64,000 nt of DNA from Brassica napus (GCF_020379485.1 NC_063439.1:24490098-24554097), one strand, 5' to 3'; shown: positions 22,556 through 33,311, counted from the stretch's first letter. Numbers and translations: made by a program. Notes: generated from the sequence alone by a model not told the origin.

Positions 22556-23015
22556 AAAGTTTTAATCATAGGTTTTAGATATTCTAGAGTGTGCAACTTT
22601 AAAATAACTTCTTCGCTCACTAAAAACAGAATCAGTATGGATTTGCTTCTTTTGGCATTTCTATTTGAGTTTTGTTTTTCCAAAACCTGGCTAGAGGCAA
22701 GTCCGAGGTGGGAGACATGAACTAGTGAATAATGTTTTAAAAATCATTTATGTGATTCTACGAGTCTGAATATAGATATAATGAATATTTTTGAAGTTTT
22801 AAAAATAAAAATAACGCATAGAAACGATTTAATAAACAAATTTGATAAGAATCAAATCTTCGTGTATGTGTTAATTAATAGGCCAATAGTATCTTTCTGT
22901 ATCTCAAATGCTGATATAAAACGACCAGGAAGAAGTTAACCACAACACTACACAAGAACAGGTGCCTGAAAAAGGCTGTGATGAGCTATCGTTTCCTTAA
23001 GGTTCAAGTAGTTTA

Positions 23016-23286
23016 GAGCACCATTAACCTAGCATCCCTAATGGGGTGCTTATTTCTTTATTTTATTTTTTATAGTTTTTTGTTTGATTTTAAAAATAAA
23101 ATAAAAAGAACCAATCGCGGGCCGCCACGTATTAGTGGAATCCGCGAAACAGTGCAAACCCTGAAAAAACACGGTTCTTAATTAGACTATGCAGGCATCG
23201 GTGTTTAGTTTTTATGTGAGACCCATTCTTTATTATAATAATTCTTTTTAAGCTCCTCCACCTAAGCGTCTGCATTGCTGCTGCTC
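23016..23286. mobile_element. Tourist-like (PIF/Harbinger) MITE
   Basis: The 271-bp element begins GAGCACCATTAACC and ends CATTGCTGCTGCTC. It is flanked on both sides by the 3-bp direct repeat TTA (23013-23015 and 23287-23289), the hallmark of PIF/Harbinger insertion. Inverted-terminal similarity is short (GAGCA plus scattered matches). Duplication unit 2 has the uninterrupted sequence AGTTTAGAGGTGAAGG at the matching place (about 37911), which supports insertion after duplication. Confidence 0.75.
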
Positions 23287-23323
23287 TTAGAAAAGAAGGA
23301 AGAGGATAAGGAAGAAGAAGAAA

Positions 23324-26300
23324 ATGACGAGTTGGGCAAGCATAAGATCAATTTTCATGCACGCGGACGGTGTGGATTGGATGTTGATGGGATTAGGATT
23401 ATTCGGAGCCGTAGCTGATGGCTTCATCACTCCTATTTATTTACTTATCATCGGCTTACTACTAAATGACTTAGGTGGTTCTTCCAGTGATAGAACCTTC
23501 ATGAAAGCTATCTCCAAGGTTCTTTTTTCTCTTTGTTTTCTGGTTTACTCTGCAACTAGACATGACAAAGTAGACCAAAATTTGCGTGTTACCTGACCTC
23601 TTAATAGTTCTCTGACCTTATGAATGAATGCTATACGTTTGTAAAAATATATTCATATGCAATTTTATAAGAATTGAGCTATTCGTATGTGAATCATGCG
23701 TAAAATTTCCGTTGAGAATACATATAATTATTATTTTCATTAAGAAAAGTCTAATGTACCTTGCTTCTTTTTGTACATGGGGTAATTAACAGAATGCTTT
23801 AGTTTTGCTTTATGTGGCTGCTGCATCTTGGGTGATATGTTTCCTTGGTAAGTGTTTTAGACCGTGTTTCTTTTCATTTCTTTTATTCTATAAAGAAAAC
23901 ATCAAATACAAAATATTAGTTTGGGCATTTCTATATAAACAGAAGGATATTGCTGGACAAGAACAGGGGAGAGACAAGCAGCAAGAATGAGAGAGAGATA
24001 TTTGAAAGCAGTCTTAAGACAAGATGTGGCTTACTTTGATCTTCATGTCACCAGCACTTCTGATGTTATCACCAGTGTTTCTAGTGACAGCCTCATCGTC
24101 CAAGACTTCCTCAGTGAAAAGGTCTCAACTTTCTCTCTCTATATTTTCATTCTAAACATGTTTCTTTGTTTTTAAACCGTTTTTTTAATGGTTTTAATTT
24201 TAAGCAGCTACCCAACTTTTTGATGAATGTATCTGCGTTTTTCGCAAGCTACATTGTGGGTTTCATCATGCTGTGGAGACTCACAATTGTAGGCTTCCCT
24301 TTCATCGTTATCCTCTTGATCCCTGGACTCATGTACGGACGAACCCTCATTGGCATATCGAGGAAGATACGCGAAGAGTACAACGAAGCTGGTTCTATTG
24401 CCGAGCAAGCCATCTCTTTGGTGCGAATCGTCTACGCATTTGGCAGTGAGACTAAGTTGATAGCTAAATTTTCAGTTGCGCTTCAAAGCTCGGTGAAACT
24501 AGGGCTGAGACAAGGGATAGTTAAAGGAATCTCCCTTGGGAGCAATAGTATCATCTACGCCATTTGGGGCTTCATGACTTGGTATGGAAGTCGGATGGTT
24601 ATGGACCACGGCGCTAAAGGCGGTACCGTCTTTGCAGTCATCTCATGCGTTACCTTTGGCGGCACGTAAGTAACTAGGGTCAAGACTCGTAGCTTTTCTT
24701 GACATAAAAGAAACCATTTTTTATATTTGGTAATTGGTATCTTACATCTTTCAGATCACTTGGTCAAGGTTTGTTGAATCTCAAATATTTTTCAGACGCG
24801 GTTGTAGCAGGGGAAAGGGTCACCAAAGTGGTGAAAAGAGTTCCCGATATTGATTCAAACAACATGGAAGGTCAAATTCTAGAGAATATTAAAGGAGAAG
24901 TTCAATTTAAACATGTAAACTTCATGTACCCGTCGAGACCTGAAACCCTAATCCTTGACGATTTATGTTTGAGAATTCCATCAGGAAAAACTGTTGCTCT
25001 AGTTGGCGGAAGCGGGTCGGGAAAATCAACTGTGATATCGCTTTTGCAGAGGTTCTATGACCCGGTCGCAGGAGAGGTTCTCATTGATGGTGTGCCCATT
25101 AATAGGCTGATGGTAAAGTGGTTAAGGTCGCAAATGGGTCTAGTTAGCCAAGAGCCAGTGCTCTTCGCCACATCGATAAAGGAAAACATATTGTTTGGAA
25201 AAGAAGATGCGTCCATGGATGAAGTAGTGGAAGCTGCAAAGGCCTCAAATGCTCATACTTTCATCTCTCAGTTCCCTCATGATTACAATACTCAGGTTAG
25301 ATTCCAGTTTTAAGTACAAACTTCTTATGTTTTCAAAGTTGGATCAAGACATTTATTGTTATTTAAAAAAAAAAACAAAACAGGTTGGAGAAAGAGGAGT
25401 GCAAATGTCAGGTGGTCAGAAGCAGAGGATTGCAATAGCACGTACCATGATTAAATCACCAAAAATTCTCCTTTTAGATGAGGCAACAAGTGCATTGGAC
25501 TCGGAATCAGAAAGAGTAGTCCAAGAAGCCTTGGACAAGGCCTCTCTTGGTCGTACAACTATTGTTATTGCCCACCGCCTCTCTACTATTCGTAATGCTG
25601 ATGTTATTTGTGTAGTCCATAATGGTCGCATTGTAGAAACAGGATCACACGAAGAGCTCATGGAGAATTTGGATGGTCACTATACTTCTCTGGTTCGCTT
25701 ACAACAGATGGAGAATGAAGAATCAGATGTTAACATCAGCGTAAGGGTGCAAGGAGGTCAATTATCAATTTTGAGCAAAGATTTGAAGTATAGTCCAAAA
25801 CTCTCTATTGATAGCGGGTCTAACTTGTTAACGAAATCAAGCACTGATTCGAATACTCCTGGTTTGATACCTAAGGATAAGAAGCTGCATGTGCCATCAT
25901 TTAAGAGATTGATGGGAATGAATAAACCAGAGTGGAAACATGCAATATCTGGTTGCTTAAGTGCAGCTTTATATGGGACCGTACAACCAATAAACGCATA
26001 TGTTTCAGGATCGATGGTGTCACTGTATTTCTTAACGAATCATGAGGAGATCAGGGAGAAAACAAGGATCTATGTGTTGGGTTTTGTTGGTCTAGCACTG
26101 TTTGTTTTCTTGACTAATATCGTTCAACATTATAGTTTTGCTTACATGGGTGAAAGCCTAACAAAACGTATACGAGAAAAGATGCTCTCAAAGATATTGA
26201 CCTTTGAAGTCAATTGGTTCGATGAAAACGAGAACTCGAGTGGTGCAGTTTGCTCAAGACTTGCCAAAGAAGCTAACTTGGTATGTCTTCCGCCTTATTA

Positions 26301-27736
26301 ACTTGAACTTAAGTGAACAATTTTTTCTTTGAACAGTTCTTGATTTTCTAGTGTTTTGTTACTATAGGTGAGATCTCTGATTGGTGAACGGCTATCATTG
26401 TTGGTACAAACCATATCAGGAGTGACCCTAGCTTGCACACTTGGTTTGGTAATCGCCTGGCGATTAGCCATTGTGATGATTGTGACGCAGCCAGTGGTTG
26501 TTGCATGCTTCTACACTCAATCCATTCTGCTCAAAAGCATGTCCAAAAGAGCAATTAAAGCTCAAGATGAGAGTAGCAAACTTGCAGCGGAAGCTGTCTC
26601 CAATATCCGCACCATCATAGCTTTTTCGTCACAAGAGAGGATCTTGAAGTTACTCAAAAGGGTCCAAGACGGTCCACGGAAAGAAAGTGTTCGCCAATCA
26701 TGGTTAGCAGGGATTGTATTGGGGACTTCACGAAGCCTTTTAACGTGCACTGGGGTTCTGAATTACTGGTATGGTGGAAGACTAATAGGATGGAAAAATC
26801 GCGGCAAAAGCATTCTTTGAGATGTTTATGATCTTTGTGAGTACGGGCAGGGCTATTGCAGACGCTGGGACCATGACTACCGATTTAGCCAAGGGCTCGG
26901 ATGCAGTTGGGTCTGTGTTTGCTGTGTTAGATCGATGTACAACCATTGAGCCGGAGGACCCAAATGGATATCTTCCGGAAAAGATAAAGGGACTAATCAG
27001 CTTTGTTAATGTGGACTTTGCTTACCCCACCCGACCAAATGCGGTTATATTCAAGGACTTTTCCATTGAGATAGAGGAAGGAAAGTCGACAGCTATTGTA
27101 GGTCCAAGTGGGTCAGGTAAGTCGACAATAATTAGTTTGATCGAGCGGTTCTACGACCCGCTAAAGGGTTCGGTGAGAATCGATGGCCATGATCTGAAGT
27201 CGTATAATTTGAGGTCGCTTCGTCGACACATAGCTTTGGTTAGCCAAGAGCCAGCTTTATTCGCCGGGACTATCCGAGAGAACATAATGTACGGAGCAGC
27301 ATCTGAAAACATCGACGAGTCTGAGATAATCGAGGTGGCAAAGGCAGCAAACGCTCACGAATTCATCACATCACTATCGAACGGCTATGATACCATCTGC
27401 AGAGCCAGAGGACTGCAACTATCGGGTGGGCAAAAACAGAGGATTGCGATAGCTCGTGCGGTTCTGAAGAACCCGTCCGTGCTGCTCCTGGATGAAGCCA
27501 CGAGCGCTTTGGACAGCCAGTCTGAGCGCCTGGTCCAGGACGCGCTCGAGCGAGTGATGGTCGGAAGGACGAGCGTAGTGATCGCGCATAGGCTTAGCAC
27601 GATCCAGAACTGCAACGTGATCGCAGTTTTGGACAAAGGGAAAGTAGTTGAATGTGGAGACCACTCGTCCTTATTGGCAAAGGGTCCCACGGGAGCTTAC
27701 TTCTCATTGGTCAATCTCCAAAGAAATCTCTGCTGA
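23324..27736 (+). pseudogene. ABCB transporter, copy A, frameshifted
   Basis: Seven exons (23324-23518, 23793-23847, 23943-24121, 24208-24665, 24755-25295, 25384-26280, 26368-27736), all with good GT-AG junctions, equivalent to about 1231 aa. This is a full-size P-glycoprotein-type exporter (TMD1-NBD1-TMD2-NBD2): Walker [10 protein letters not shown] and GPSGSGKST, signatures MSGGQKQR and LSGGQKQR, Walker [12 protein letters not shown] twice, H-loops AHRLST. In exon 7, after GGAAGACTAATAG (near 26787), two bases present in copies B and C are missing. The frame then meets a stop at 26818-26820, before NBD2. Every other exon and the rest of exon 7 stay open. The GDRG motif before the NBD2 signature is also altered (RARG). 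Either a young pseudogene or a sequence error; the product would lack part of TMD2 and NBD2. Confidence 0.88.
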
Positions 27737-27830
27737 CTGGCAACATGCCGTTTTCCGTTTTCTCTTAAACAGAAAGAAGATAAGTAAAGAAAGAAGATGA
27801 AGAGCAGGGAAACCATAAAGATGTTTTTTT

Positions 27831-28037
27831 CTTGCAAGTCTTGCATTCACTTATGAAGTTTTGTTGCTGTTAATGTAAAGAAAACCATGGTATCAAAGAT
27901 TTCAAGAGAATTAAACAGAAAACGTAATAAGTGTTGAAGACACTAGAGGACTAGTGTTTGCTTCATCATTACGCATTTAGTAAAATTTCTATAGTAAGTG
28001 GTTACTTATATCCTCAGATGTGAAAGTAGACGTCTTA
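27831..28037 (+). repeat. Nearly identical 3' flank shared by ABCB copies A and B
   Basis: These 207 bp match 42495-42702 with only one substitution and one single-base indel seen by eye (near 28003 and 28018). The adjoining 3' sequence and even the exons differ clearly more. This suggests recent gene conversion or constraint on the 3' region. Confidence 0.75.
28022..28037 (+). repeat. Left target-site duplication of LINE
   Basis: GAAAGTAGACGTCTTA, perfectly repeated at 33296-33311 immediately after the LINE poly(A) tail. The undisturbed single copy is at about 42687-42702 in duplication unit 2. Confidence 0.93.
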
Positions 28038-28121
28038 TAATATTTACGTGCAGAAATAAACGAAACGCACCGTTTTGCTCTGAGGGGGATTTTGAGGCGA
28101 TTTCGATCTAGGGTTTTGCGG

Positions 28122-29513
28122 ATGATTGCGGCAGCGCCGCCAGACTCACTTGGCTCTCAGGAGAGGGTTAGGGGTGCTAAGGAGATTGTCGATGAGGGTT
28201 CTACGGTAGGGAAGTCGGATTTTGAAGCAGTTTCGAAAAAGGAGATCCCGAGCTGGGTCGATGTTGCGCAGGATAAGAAAGTTCTGAAGAAGTTTGATGT
28301 GGAGGTCTCTAACAAGGATGGTTTACACTCGGTGATGATTCCGGAAGATGCTCTAAAGACTTCGACTCCGCTATGGGAGGACTTTGTGGTCGGGAAGTTC
28401 CTGGACATATCTCCTCACGTGGCGAAGGTTCACATGGTCTTGAATAAGATATGGAAGTACGGTGATGCGTCTATGAAGGTGGAGGTCTATGAGGTTAATG
28501 CAACAACTATGAGGTTTCGAGTCTCAAGTCCGAGGGCGAGGGAAAAGATTCTAAGAAGGGGCATGTGGAATATTGCTGGAGTTCCAATGGTTGTCACAAA
28601 ATGGACTCCGCGAACGGAGGAAGAGAAGCAGGAGGAGGAGGCATTACCAATGTGGGTGCATTTACAAGGGGTTCCGCTTCACATGTACTCATGGGAGGGT
28701 CTCAGTTTCATTACAAGTGCTGTGGGGTTTCCAGACAGGTTGCATCCGGAGACGGTTGCTTGTTCCAATTTGGAAATCGCCAAGGTCTTTGCTAAAGTGG
28801 ATATCTCGAAGCCCTTGCCCAAAGAGATCAACTTTACAAGGAATGGTAAAGAGTTTGTGGTAGGATTCCACTTCCCCTGGCTCCCATCTAGGTGTAAGCT
28901 ATGTGACAAGTGGGGTCATACAACAGAGGTGTGTGTGTTGAAAGGGAAAGAAGTGAACCTTCCTCCCAAAGGTATATCCACAGAGGATGAAGTGAGCTTG
29001 AAATCTCTGCACACGCATAGCGACGTGGAAGTTCAGGTGGAGCATTTGGAAATAACTAAGGGAGAGGAGGTACTGGATGTAGTAGAGACACAACAGGAGA
29101 TAGAGAATGTAGATGTGGGAGAAAATGAAGTTGGAGGTGAGACAAACTGGGCGTTAGTCTCTCCAACAAAGGTGGGACGCTCCCCAGGGAGAACATCTTG
29201 TCAATCAGAGGATATTCATATATCTGTGTCGAAGTTTGCAGTTCTTAGTGTTGAGGAGGAACAAGAGGAGGGTGAAATCTCAGAAAAGGGTCAAGCGCTT
29301 ACTGTTGTGAGCATTCCTGACAGTGAGAGGGGCATAGTTGAGAACGTGGAGGGTCTCGCTCAACAATCCCAGGTTGATCAGGAGTGTGAGGTGAAAGAGA
29401 CTGGGGCGAAGCGTAAGCAGAGTAATGTTAAAGGGATAAAAGAGAAGAAGGCTAAGTCTCAGGATACTAATCCTTTGGCAATGAGCACAAGGTCTTCCTC
29501 TCGCCATCTTTAA
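28122..29513 (+). CDS. LINE ORF1, DUF4283/zinc-knuckle protein
   Basis: 463 aa from the ATG at 28122 (the open frame extends upstream only to a TTG). The N-terminal half, with LWEDFVVGKFLDISPHVAKV and RVSSPRAREKILRRGMWNIA, resembles the DUF4283 region of plant LINE ORF1 proteins, an RNA-binding fold. A CX2CX4HX4C zinc knuckle (CKLCDKWGHTTEVC) is at residues 258-271. The C-terminal part is acidic and then Lys-rich. The protein is expected to coat LINE RNA in the retrotransposition particle. The stop TAA is followed after one base by the ORF2 ATG (TAATATG), suggesting translation reinitiation. Confidence 0.88.
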   Translation: MIAAAPPDSLGSQERVRGAKEIVDEGSTVGKSDFEAVSKKEIPSWVDVAQDKKVLKKFDVEVSNKDGLHSVMIPEDALKTSTPLWEDFVVGKFLDISPHVAKVHMVLNKIWKYGDASMKVEVYEVNATTMRFRVSSPRAREKILRRGMWNIAGVPMVVTKWTPRTEEEKQEEEALPMWVHLQGVPLHMYSWEGLSFITSAVGFPDRLHPETVACSNLEIAKVFAKVDISKPLPKEINFTRNGKEFVVGFHFPWLPSRCKLCDKWGHTTEVCVLKGKEVNLPPKGISTEDEVSLKSLHTHSDVEVQVEHLEITKGEEVLDVVETQQEIENVDVGENEVGGETNWALVSPTKVGRSPGRTSCQSEDIHISVSKFAVLSVEEEQEEGEISEKGQALTVVSIPDSERGIVENVEGLAQQSQVDQECEVKETGAKRKQSNVKGIKEKKAKSQDTNPLAMSTRSSSRHL

Positions 29514-29514
29514 T

Positions 29515-32500
29515 ATGTCGAGTTTTTTTTGGAATGTGCGGGGGTTTAACAAACGCTTGAAGCATTCAGTAGTTAAGAATTGGTTAAGTAACAAAGATTT
29601 GAAGTTTGGGTGTATTTTGGAGACAAGAGTAAAGGAGATAAAGGCGAGAAGAATTCTGGGCTCTGCATTTAGTGGTTGGTCTTCCATGACGAATTACGAG
29701 CACAGCCAGGGAGGTAGAATATGGCTACTATGGAGAGATACGGTTCGTATGACCCCGGTATATAAAACTGATCAGTTGATCACATGTGCGGTTGCTCTTC
29801 CAGGAGAGGAGGAGTTTTTCTGTTCGTTTGTATATGCCAGTAATCAGGTTGAAGACAGGAAAAACCTGTGGGAAGATCTATGTCACCATCATAACTCTCC
29901 ACTGTTTCAAAGCAAAGCGTGGATAGTCATGGGGGACTTTAATGAAATCTTGGAGGGAGGGGAACACTCAGAGTTTGACAGTATGGCTAGAGTGCCTAGT
30001 GGGATGAGAGACTTCCAAAGAATGGCTCTACATTGTAATCTCTCGGACATGGCGTTTCAGGGGCCGTTATTCACGTGGTGCAATAAGAGGGAGCATGGGT
30101 TGGTGTGTAAGAAGCTTGACAGGGTTCTAATAAACGATAAGGCGCTTCATAGATTTGCTAACGCTTACTCTATTTTTGAGCCAGGAGGCTGTTCTGATCA
30201 CTTGCGATGTAGGGTTCAAGTTTTGCAAGATGTTGAGAAGATAAAGCGACCGTTTAAATATGTAAACGCGATAGGTAAACTACCTAATTTCATCCCAATG
30301 GTCCAGGAGTATTGGGACTCGACAGAGAAGCTGTTTCTGTCCACCTCTGCTATGTATAGGTTCTCAAAAAAGCTCAAAAATCTTAAGCCCCTGATCAGAG
30401 AGCTAGGCAGACAGAAGTTGGGTAATCTATCTATCAGAGCACATGATGCACACAACACGTTATGTGAAAAGCAGAAAATCACTCTAGCCAACCCAACCAG
30501 TGAGGCAGTGCGGGAGGAGGGTGAAGCGTATGAGAAGTGGCTGCATGTGGCTGAGCTCGAGGAAGATTTTCTAAAACAGAAGTCTAAACTGCACTGGTTA
30601 GATGTGGGTGATCAGAACAACACGACCTTCCACAACTCGATCAAGACTAGGCAGGCTCAAAACTCAATGAGGGAGATAAGATGTCAAGATGGAAGTATTG
30701 TTAAAAAACATTCTGAGATTAAAGGGGAAGCAGAGAGGTTCTTCTCAGAAGTGTTAAACAAAGTTCCGGTAGAGTTTCAGGGAGCCACAGAGGAGGAGCT
30801 AAGAGATCTCCTGGACTTTGAATGCTCCACTGAGGATTGTAGGCTACTAGAGGCTGAAGTCTCCGAGGAGGAGATCCGTAGAGTTCTGTTCTCTATGCCA
30901 TCAAACAAATCCCCGGAGCCCGATGGATTCCCCTGCGAATTTTTCAAGACAACATGGCCAATAATAGCTTCGGATTTTACTATAGCAGTCCAGTCGGTTT
31001 TCAAGCTGGGGTTCCTTCCGAAAGGTATTAACTCCACCATCTTAGCACTTGTTCCAAAAAAGACTGCTGCGCAGGAGATGAAGGATTATAGGCCCATAGC
31101 GTGTTGTAATGTGCTCTACAAAGTGGTGTCTAAAATCCTTGCAAACCGTTTGAAGATTATTTTACCGAAGATTATTGTGGAAAACCAGTCTGCGTTTGTG
31201 AAAGGCAGACTCATGATGGAAAATGTGTTGTTAGCTTCTGAGCTAGTAAAGGACTACCACAAGGACAAGATCTCCCCCAGGTGCGCAATGAAAATTGACA
31301 TCTCGAAGGCGTTCGACTCGGTCCAATGGTCCTTTCTGCTGAATAGTCTAAGGGCTTTGGGGTTTCCGGCAAGATTCATTCATTGGATCACGCTCTGTAT
31401 TACCTCTCCGTCCTTTTCAGTTCAAGTCAATGGGGATCTTGCAGGCTATTTCCAGAGTGCTAGGGGGCTGAGACAGGGTTGCTCGCTATCACCCTATTTA
31501 TTCATCGTCTGTATGAATGTTCTATCGCTAAAGCTTGATAAGGCTGCAAGAGAGAACAGATTCAGACTCCATCCCCGCTGTCAGTCTCTATCTCTCACTC
31601 ACTTATGTTTTGCCGATGACCTAATGGTGTTTGTAGAAGGCTCAAAGGAGTCCATAGAAGGTGCACTCATGGTATTTGATGAATTCACAAGTTGGTCGGG
31701 TCTATCTATAAGTCTTGAGAAGTCCACGATCTATATGGCTGGTATTGTCGAAGAGGAGATGAGCAGAATATTGAGGAACTTCCCTCTTGCTGTGGGTGAA
31801 CTCCCGGTCCGGTACTTGGGATTACCCTTGATGACTAAAGCCATGAGAAGATCGGATTATCTTCCACTTATAGAAAGGATCAGAGAGCGAATTAGCACTT
31901 GGACGAGCCGGTTCCTCTCTTATGCAGGAAGACTGCTACTGATAAAATTCGTGCTAATGAGTACTGTACTCTTCTGGGCAGGTGCGTTCAGACTCCCTAG
32001 TCAATGCATCAAAGAAATTGAGCAACTATGTTCAGCTTTTCTCTGGAAAGGTCCGGAGCTGAAGAGCACTGGAGCAAAAGTGGCTTGGCGGGATGTGTGT
32101 AAGCCAATAAGCGAGGGAGGATTGGGGATTAGAGCGTTAAAGGACGTAAACATTGTCAATGGTTTAAAACTCATTTGGCGAATGTTGGTGGGTGATTCAT
32201 TGTGGGGGAAATGGCTTAAATCAAATTTGCTGAAGAAGAAGAGCTTTTGGGAAGTGAGTGGTAGCACGCAGATGGGCTCTTGGATTTGGAGGAAGATGCT
32301 CAAACTGAGGGCAGTAGCTAAGACATTCCATATGAAGGAGGTGGGTAACGGGCGTCATACTTCTTTTTGGTATGATAAGTGGTGTGATTTGGGCGTTCTG
32401 GCTGAGATACTTGGAGACAGAGGTATCATAGATATGGGTGTTCGTAGGGAAGCAACGGTAGAAGAAGTATTAAATAATCATCGGAGGAGAAGGAGGCATA

Positions 32501-33171
32501 GGGGAGCTTCTCTTCAAGATATTGAAAAAGAGCTGGTGAAACTTGCTGAGAAGCAGAGTAATTCAGAGTTGGACAAAGATCTGTGGCGCTGGTCCTCGGG
32601 GTTTAAGCAAAAATTCTCTACCATGGAGACTTGGCAGTTGATAAGAGAGACGGGGCTGCAGTGTGACTGGGGAAGCAGGGTCTGGTTCTCCAAAGCTACT
32701 CCAAAATTCGCTTTCATAACCTGGCTTCCTTTCAAAGATAGACTTTCAACTCTGGATCGCGTCTCTCGTTGGAGTCAAGGAATTGACACTACATGTGTAC
32801 TCTGTAAGAATGCTCCGGAAACGCGAAGCCATATTTTCTTTGAATGTGCTGTTTCCTCTCATATTTGGGAGCAGCTCACCAAAGGGATAATGCGCAATTC
32901 CTATTCTAACTCATGTGAGACTGTAATGCGATTGATCTCGGCTAGCATGGAGAAGAAGAAGCGTTTCTGCATCAATTATGCTCTTCAAGTAGCTATGTAT
33001 TTCTTGTGGAGGGAACGAAACAAGCGGCGTCATGGGGAACCACCGATGCCACTGTCTGTTATGCTCAAGCTCATTGATAAGACCATCCGAAATAAACTCA
33101 GTTTGGTGCAGGGGAAACGAGTAAAGGGTCTTGAAGAAGTGCTGCAGTTCTGGTTTAGTACAAGACTGTAA
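29515..33171 (+). CDS. LINE ORF2, endonuclease and reverse transcriptase
   Basis: 1218 aa, uninterrupted. N-terminal apurinic-type endonuclease: FFWNVRGFN at the start, GDFNEI at residues 140-145 and the GGCSDH motif near residue 225. The reverse transcriptase core follows: DYRPIACCNVLYK, NQSAFVKGR, KIDISKAFDSVQW, ARGLRQGCSLSPYLF and the catalytic FADD box at residues 699-702. A C-terminal zf-RVT domain (CVLCKNAPETRSHIFFEC) is near residues 1090-1110. There is no RNase H domain, as in many plant L1 elements. One conserved position looks altered (SPEPDGFP where SPGPDGFP is usual). It nicks target DNA and copies LINE RNA in place. Confidence 0.93.
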   Translation: MSSFFWNVRGFNKRLKHSVVKNWLSNKDLKFGCILETRVKEIKARRILGSAFSGWSSMTNYEHSQGGRIWLLWRDTVRMTPVYKTDQLITCAVALPGEEEFFCSFVYASNQVEDRKNLWEDLCHHHNSPLFQSKAWIVMGDFNEILEGGEHSEFDSMARVPSGMRDFQRMALHCNLSDMAFQGPLFTWCNKREHGLVCKKLDRVLINDKALHRFANAYSIFEPGGCSDHLRCRVQVLQDVEKIKRPFKYVNAIGKLPNFIPMVQEYWDSTEKLFLSTSAMYRFSKKLKNLKPLIRELGRQKLGNLSIRAHDAHNTLCEKQKITLANPTSEAVREEGEAYEKWLHVAELEEDFLKQKSKLHWLDVGDQNNTTFHNSIKTRQAQNSMREIRCQDGSIVKKHSEIKGEAERFFSEVLNKVPVEFQGATEEELRDLLDFECSTEDCRLLEAEVSEEEIRRVLFSMPSNKSPEPDGFPCEFFKTTWPIIASDFTIAVQSVFKLGFLPKGINSTILALVPKKTAAQEMKDYRPIACCNVLYKVVSKILANRLKIILPKIIVENQSAFVKGRLMMENVLLASELVKDYHKDKISPRCAMKIDISKAFDSVQWSFLLNSLRALGFPARFIHWITLCITSPSFSVQVNGDLAGYFQSARGLRQGCSLSPYLFIVCMNVLSLKLDKAARENRFRLHPRCQSLSLTHLCFADDLMVFVEGSKESIEGALMVFDEFTSWSGLSISLEKSTIYMAGIVEEEMSRILRNFPLAVGELPVRYLGLPLMTKAMRRSDYLPLIERIRERISTWTSRFLSYAGRLLLIKFVLMSTVLFWAGAFRLPSQCIKEIEQLCSAFLWKGPELKSTGAKVAWRDVCKPISEGGLGIRALKDVNIVNGLKLIWRMLVGDSLWGKWLKSNLLKKKSFWEVSGSTQMGSWIWRKMLKLRAVAKTFHMKEVGNGRHTSFWYDKWCDLGVLAEILGDRGIIDMGVRREATVEEVLNNHRRRRRHRGASLQDIEKELVKLAEKQSNSELDKDLWRWSSGFKQKFSTMETWQLIRETGLQCDWGSRVWFSKATPKFAFITWLPFKDRLSTLDRVSRWSQGIDTTCVLCKNAPETRSHIFFECAVSSHIWEQLTKGIMRNSYSNSCETVMRLISASMEKKKRFCINYALQVAMYFLWRERNKRRHGEPPMPLSVMLKLIDKTIRNKLSLVQGKRVKGLEEVLQFWFSTRL

Positions 33172-33295
33172 ATACTTTAGACAGACTAGGAGTTTTGAAA
33201 ATTGTATAGAGATAGGAGTAGTTCCTCATAAACAAGGTTTCACTTGATGTACAAAGGTTTTTTGATGAATAAATTTAGCATTCATTCAAAAAAAA

Positions 33296-33311
33296 GAAAG
33301 TAGACGTCTTA
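33296..33311 (+). repeat. Right target-site duplication of LINE
   Basis: Perfect 16-bp copy of 28022-28037, directly following the A tail of the LINE. Confidence 0.93.

Larger units (their letters stand above)
28038..33295 (+). mobile_element. Full-length L1-type LINE retrotransposon
   Basis: The 5.26-kb element has an 84-bp leader, ORF1 (CCHC protein), ORF2 (endonuclease plus reverse transcriptase) and a short 3' untranslated region ending in an A8 tail. It is bounded by perfect 16-bp direct repeats. Both open frames are uninterrupted, and the insertion is absent from the homologous site of duplication unit 2, so it is young. It lies tail-to-tail between ABCB copy A and coiled-coil gene copy 1, in the same orientation as ABCB. 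Confidence 0.93.

Noticed and set aside
28092..28121. Ten-codon upstream extension of LINE ORF1
   Set aside because: It starts with TTG; the first ATG is at 28122.
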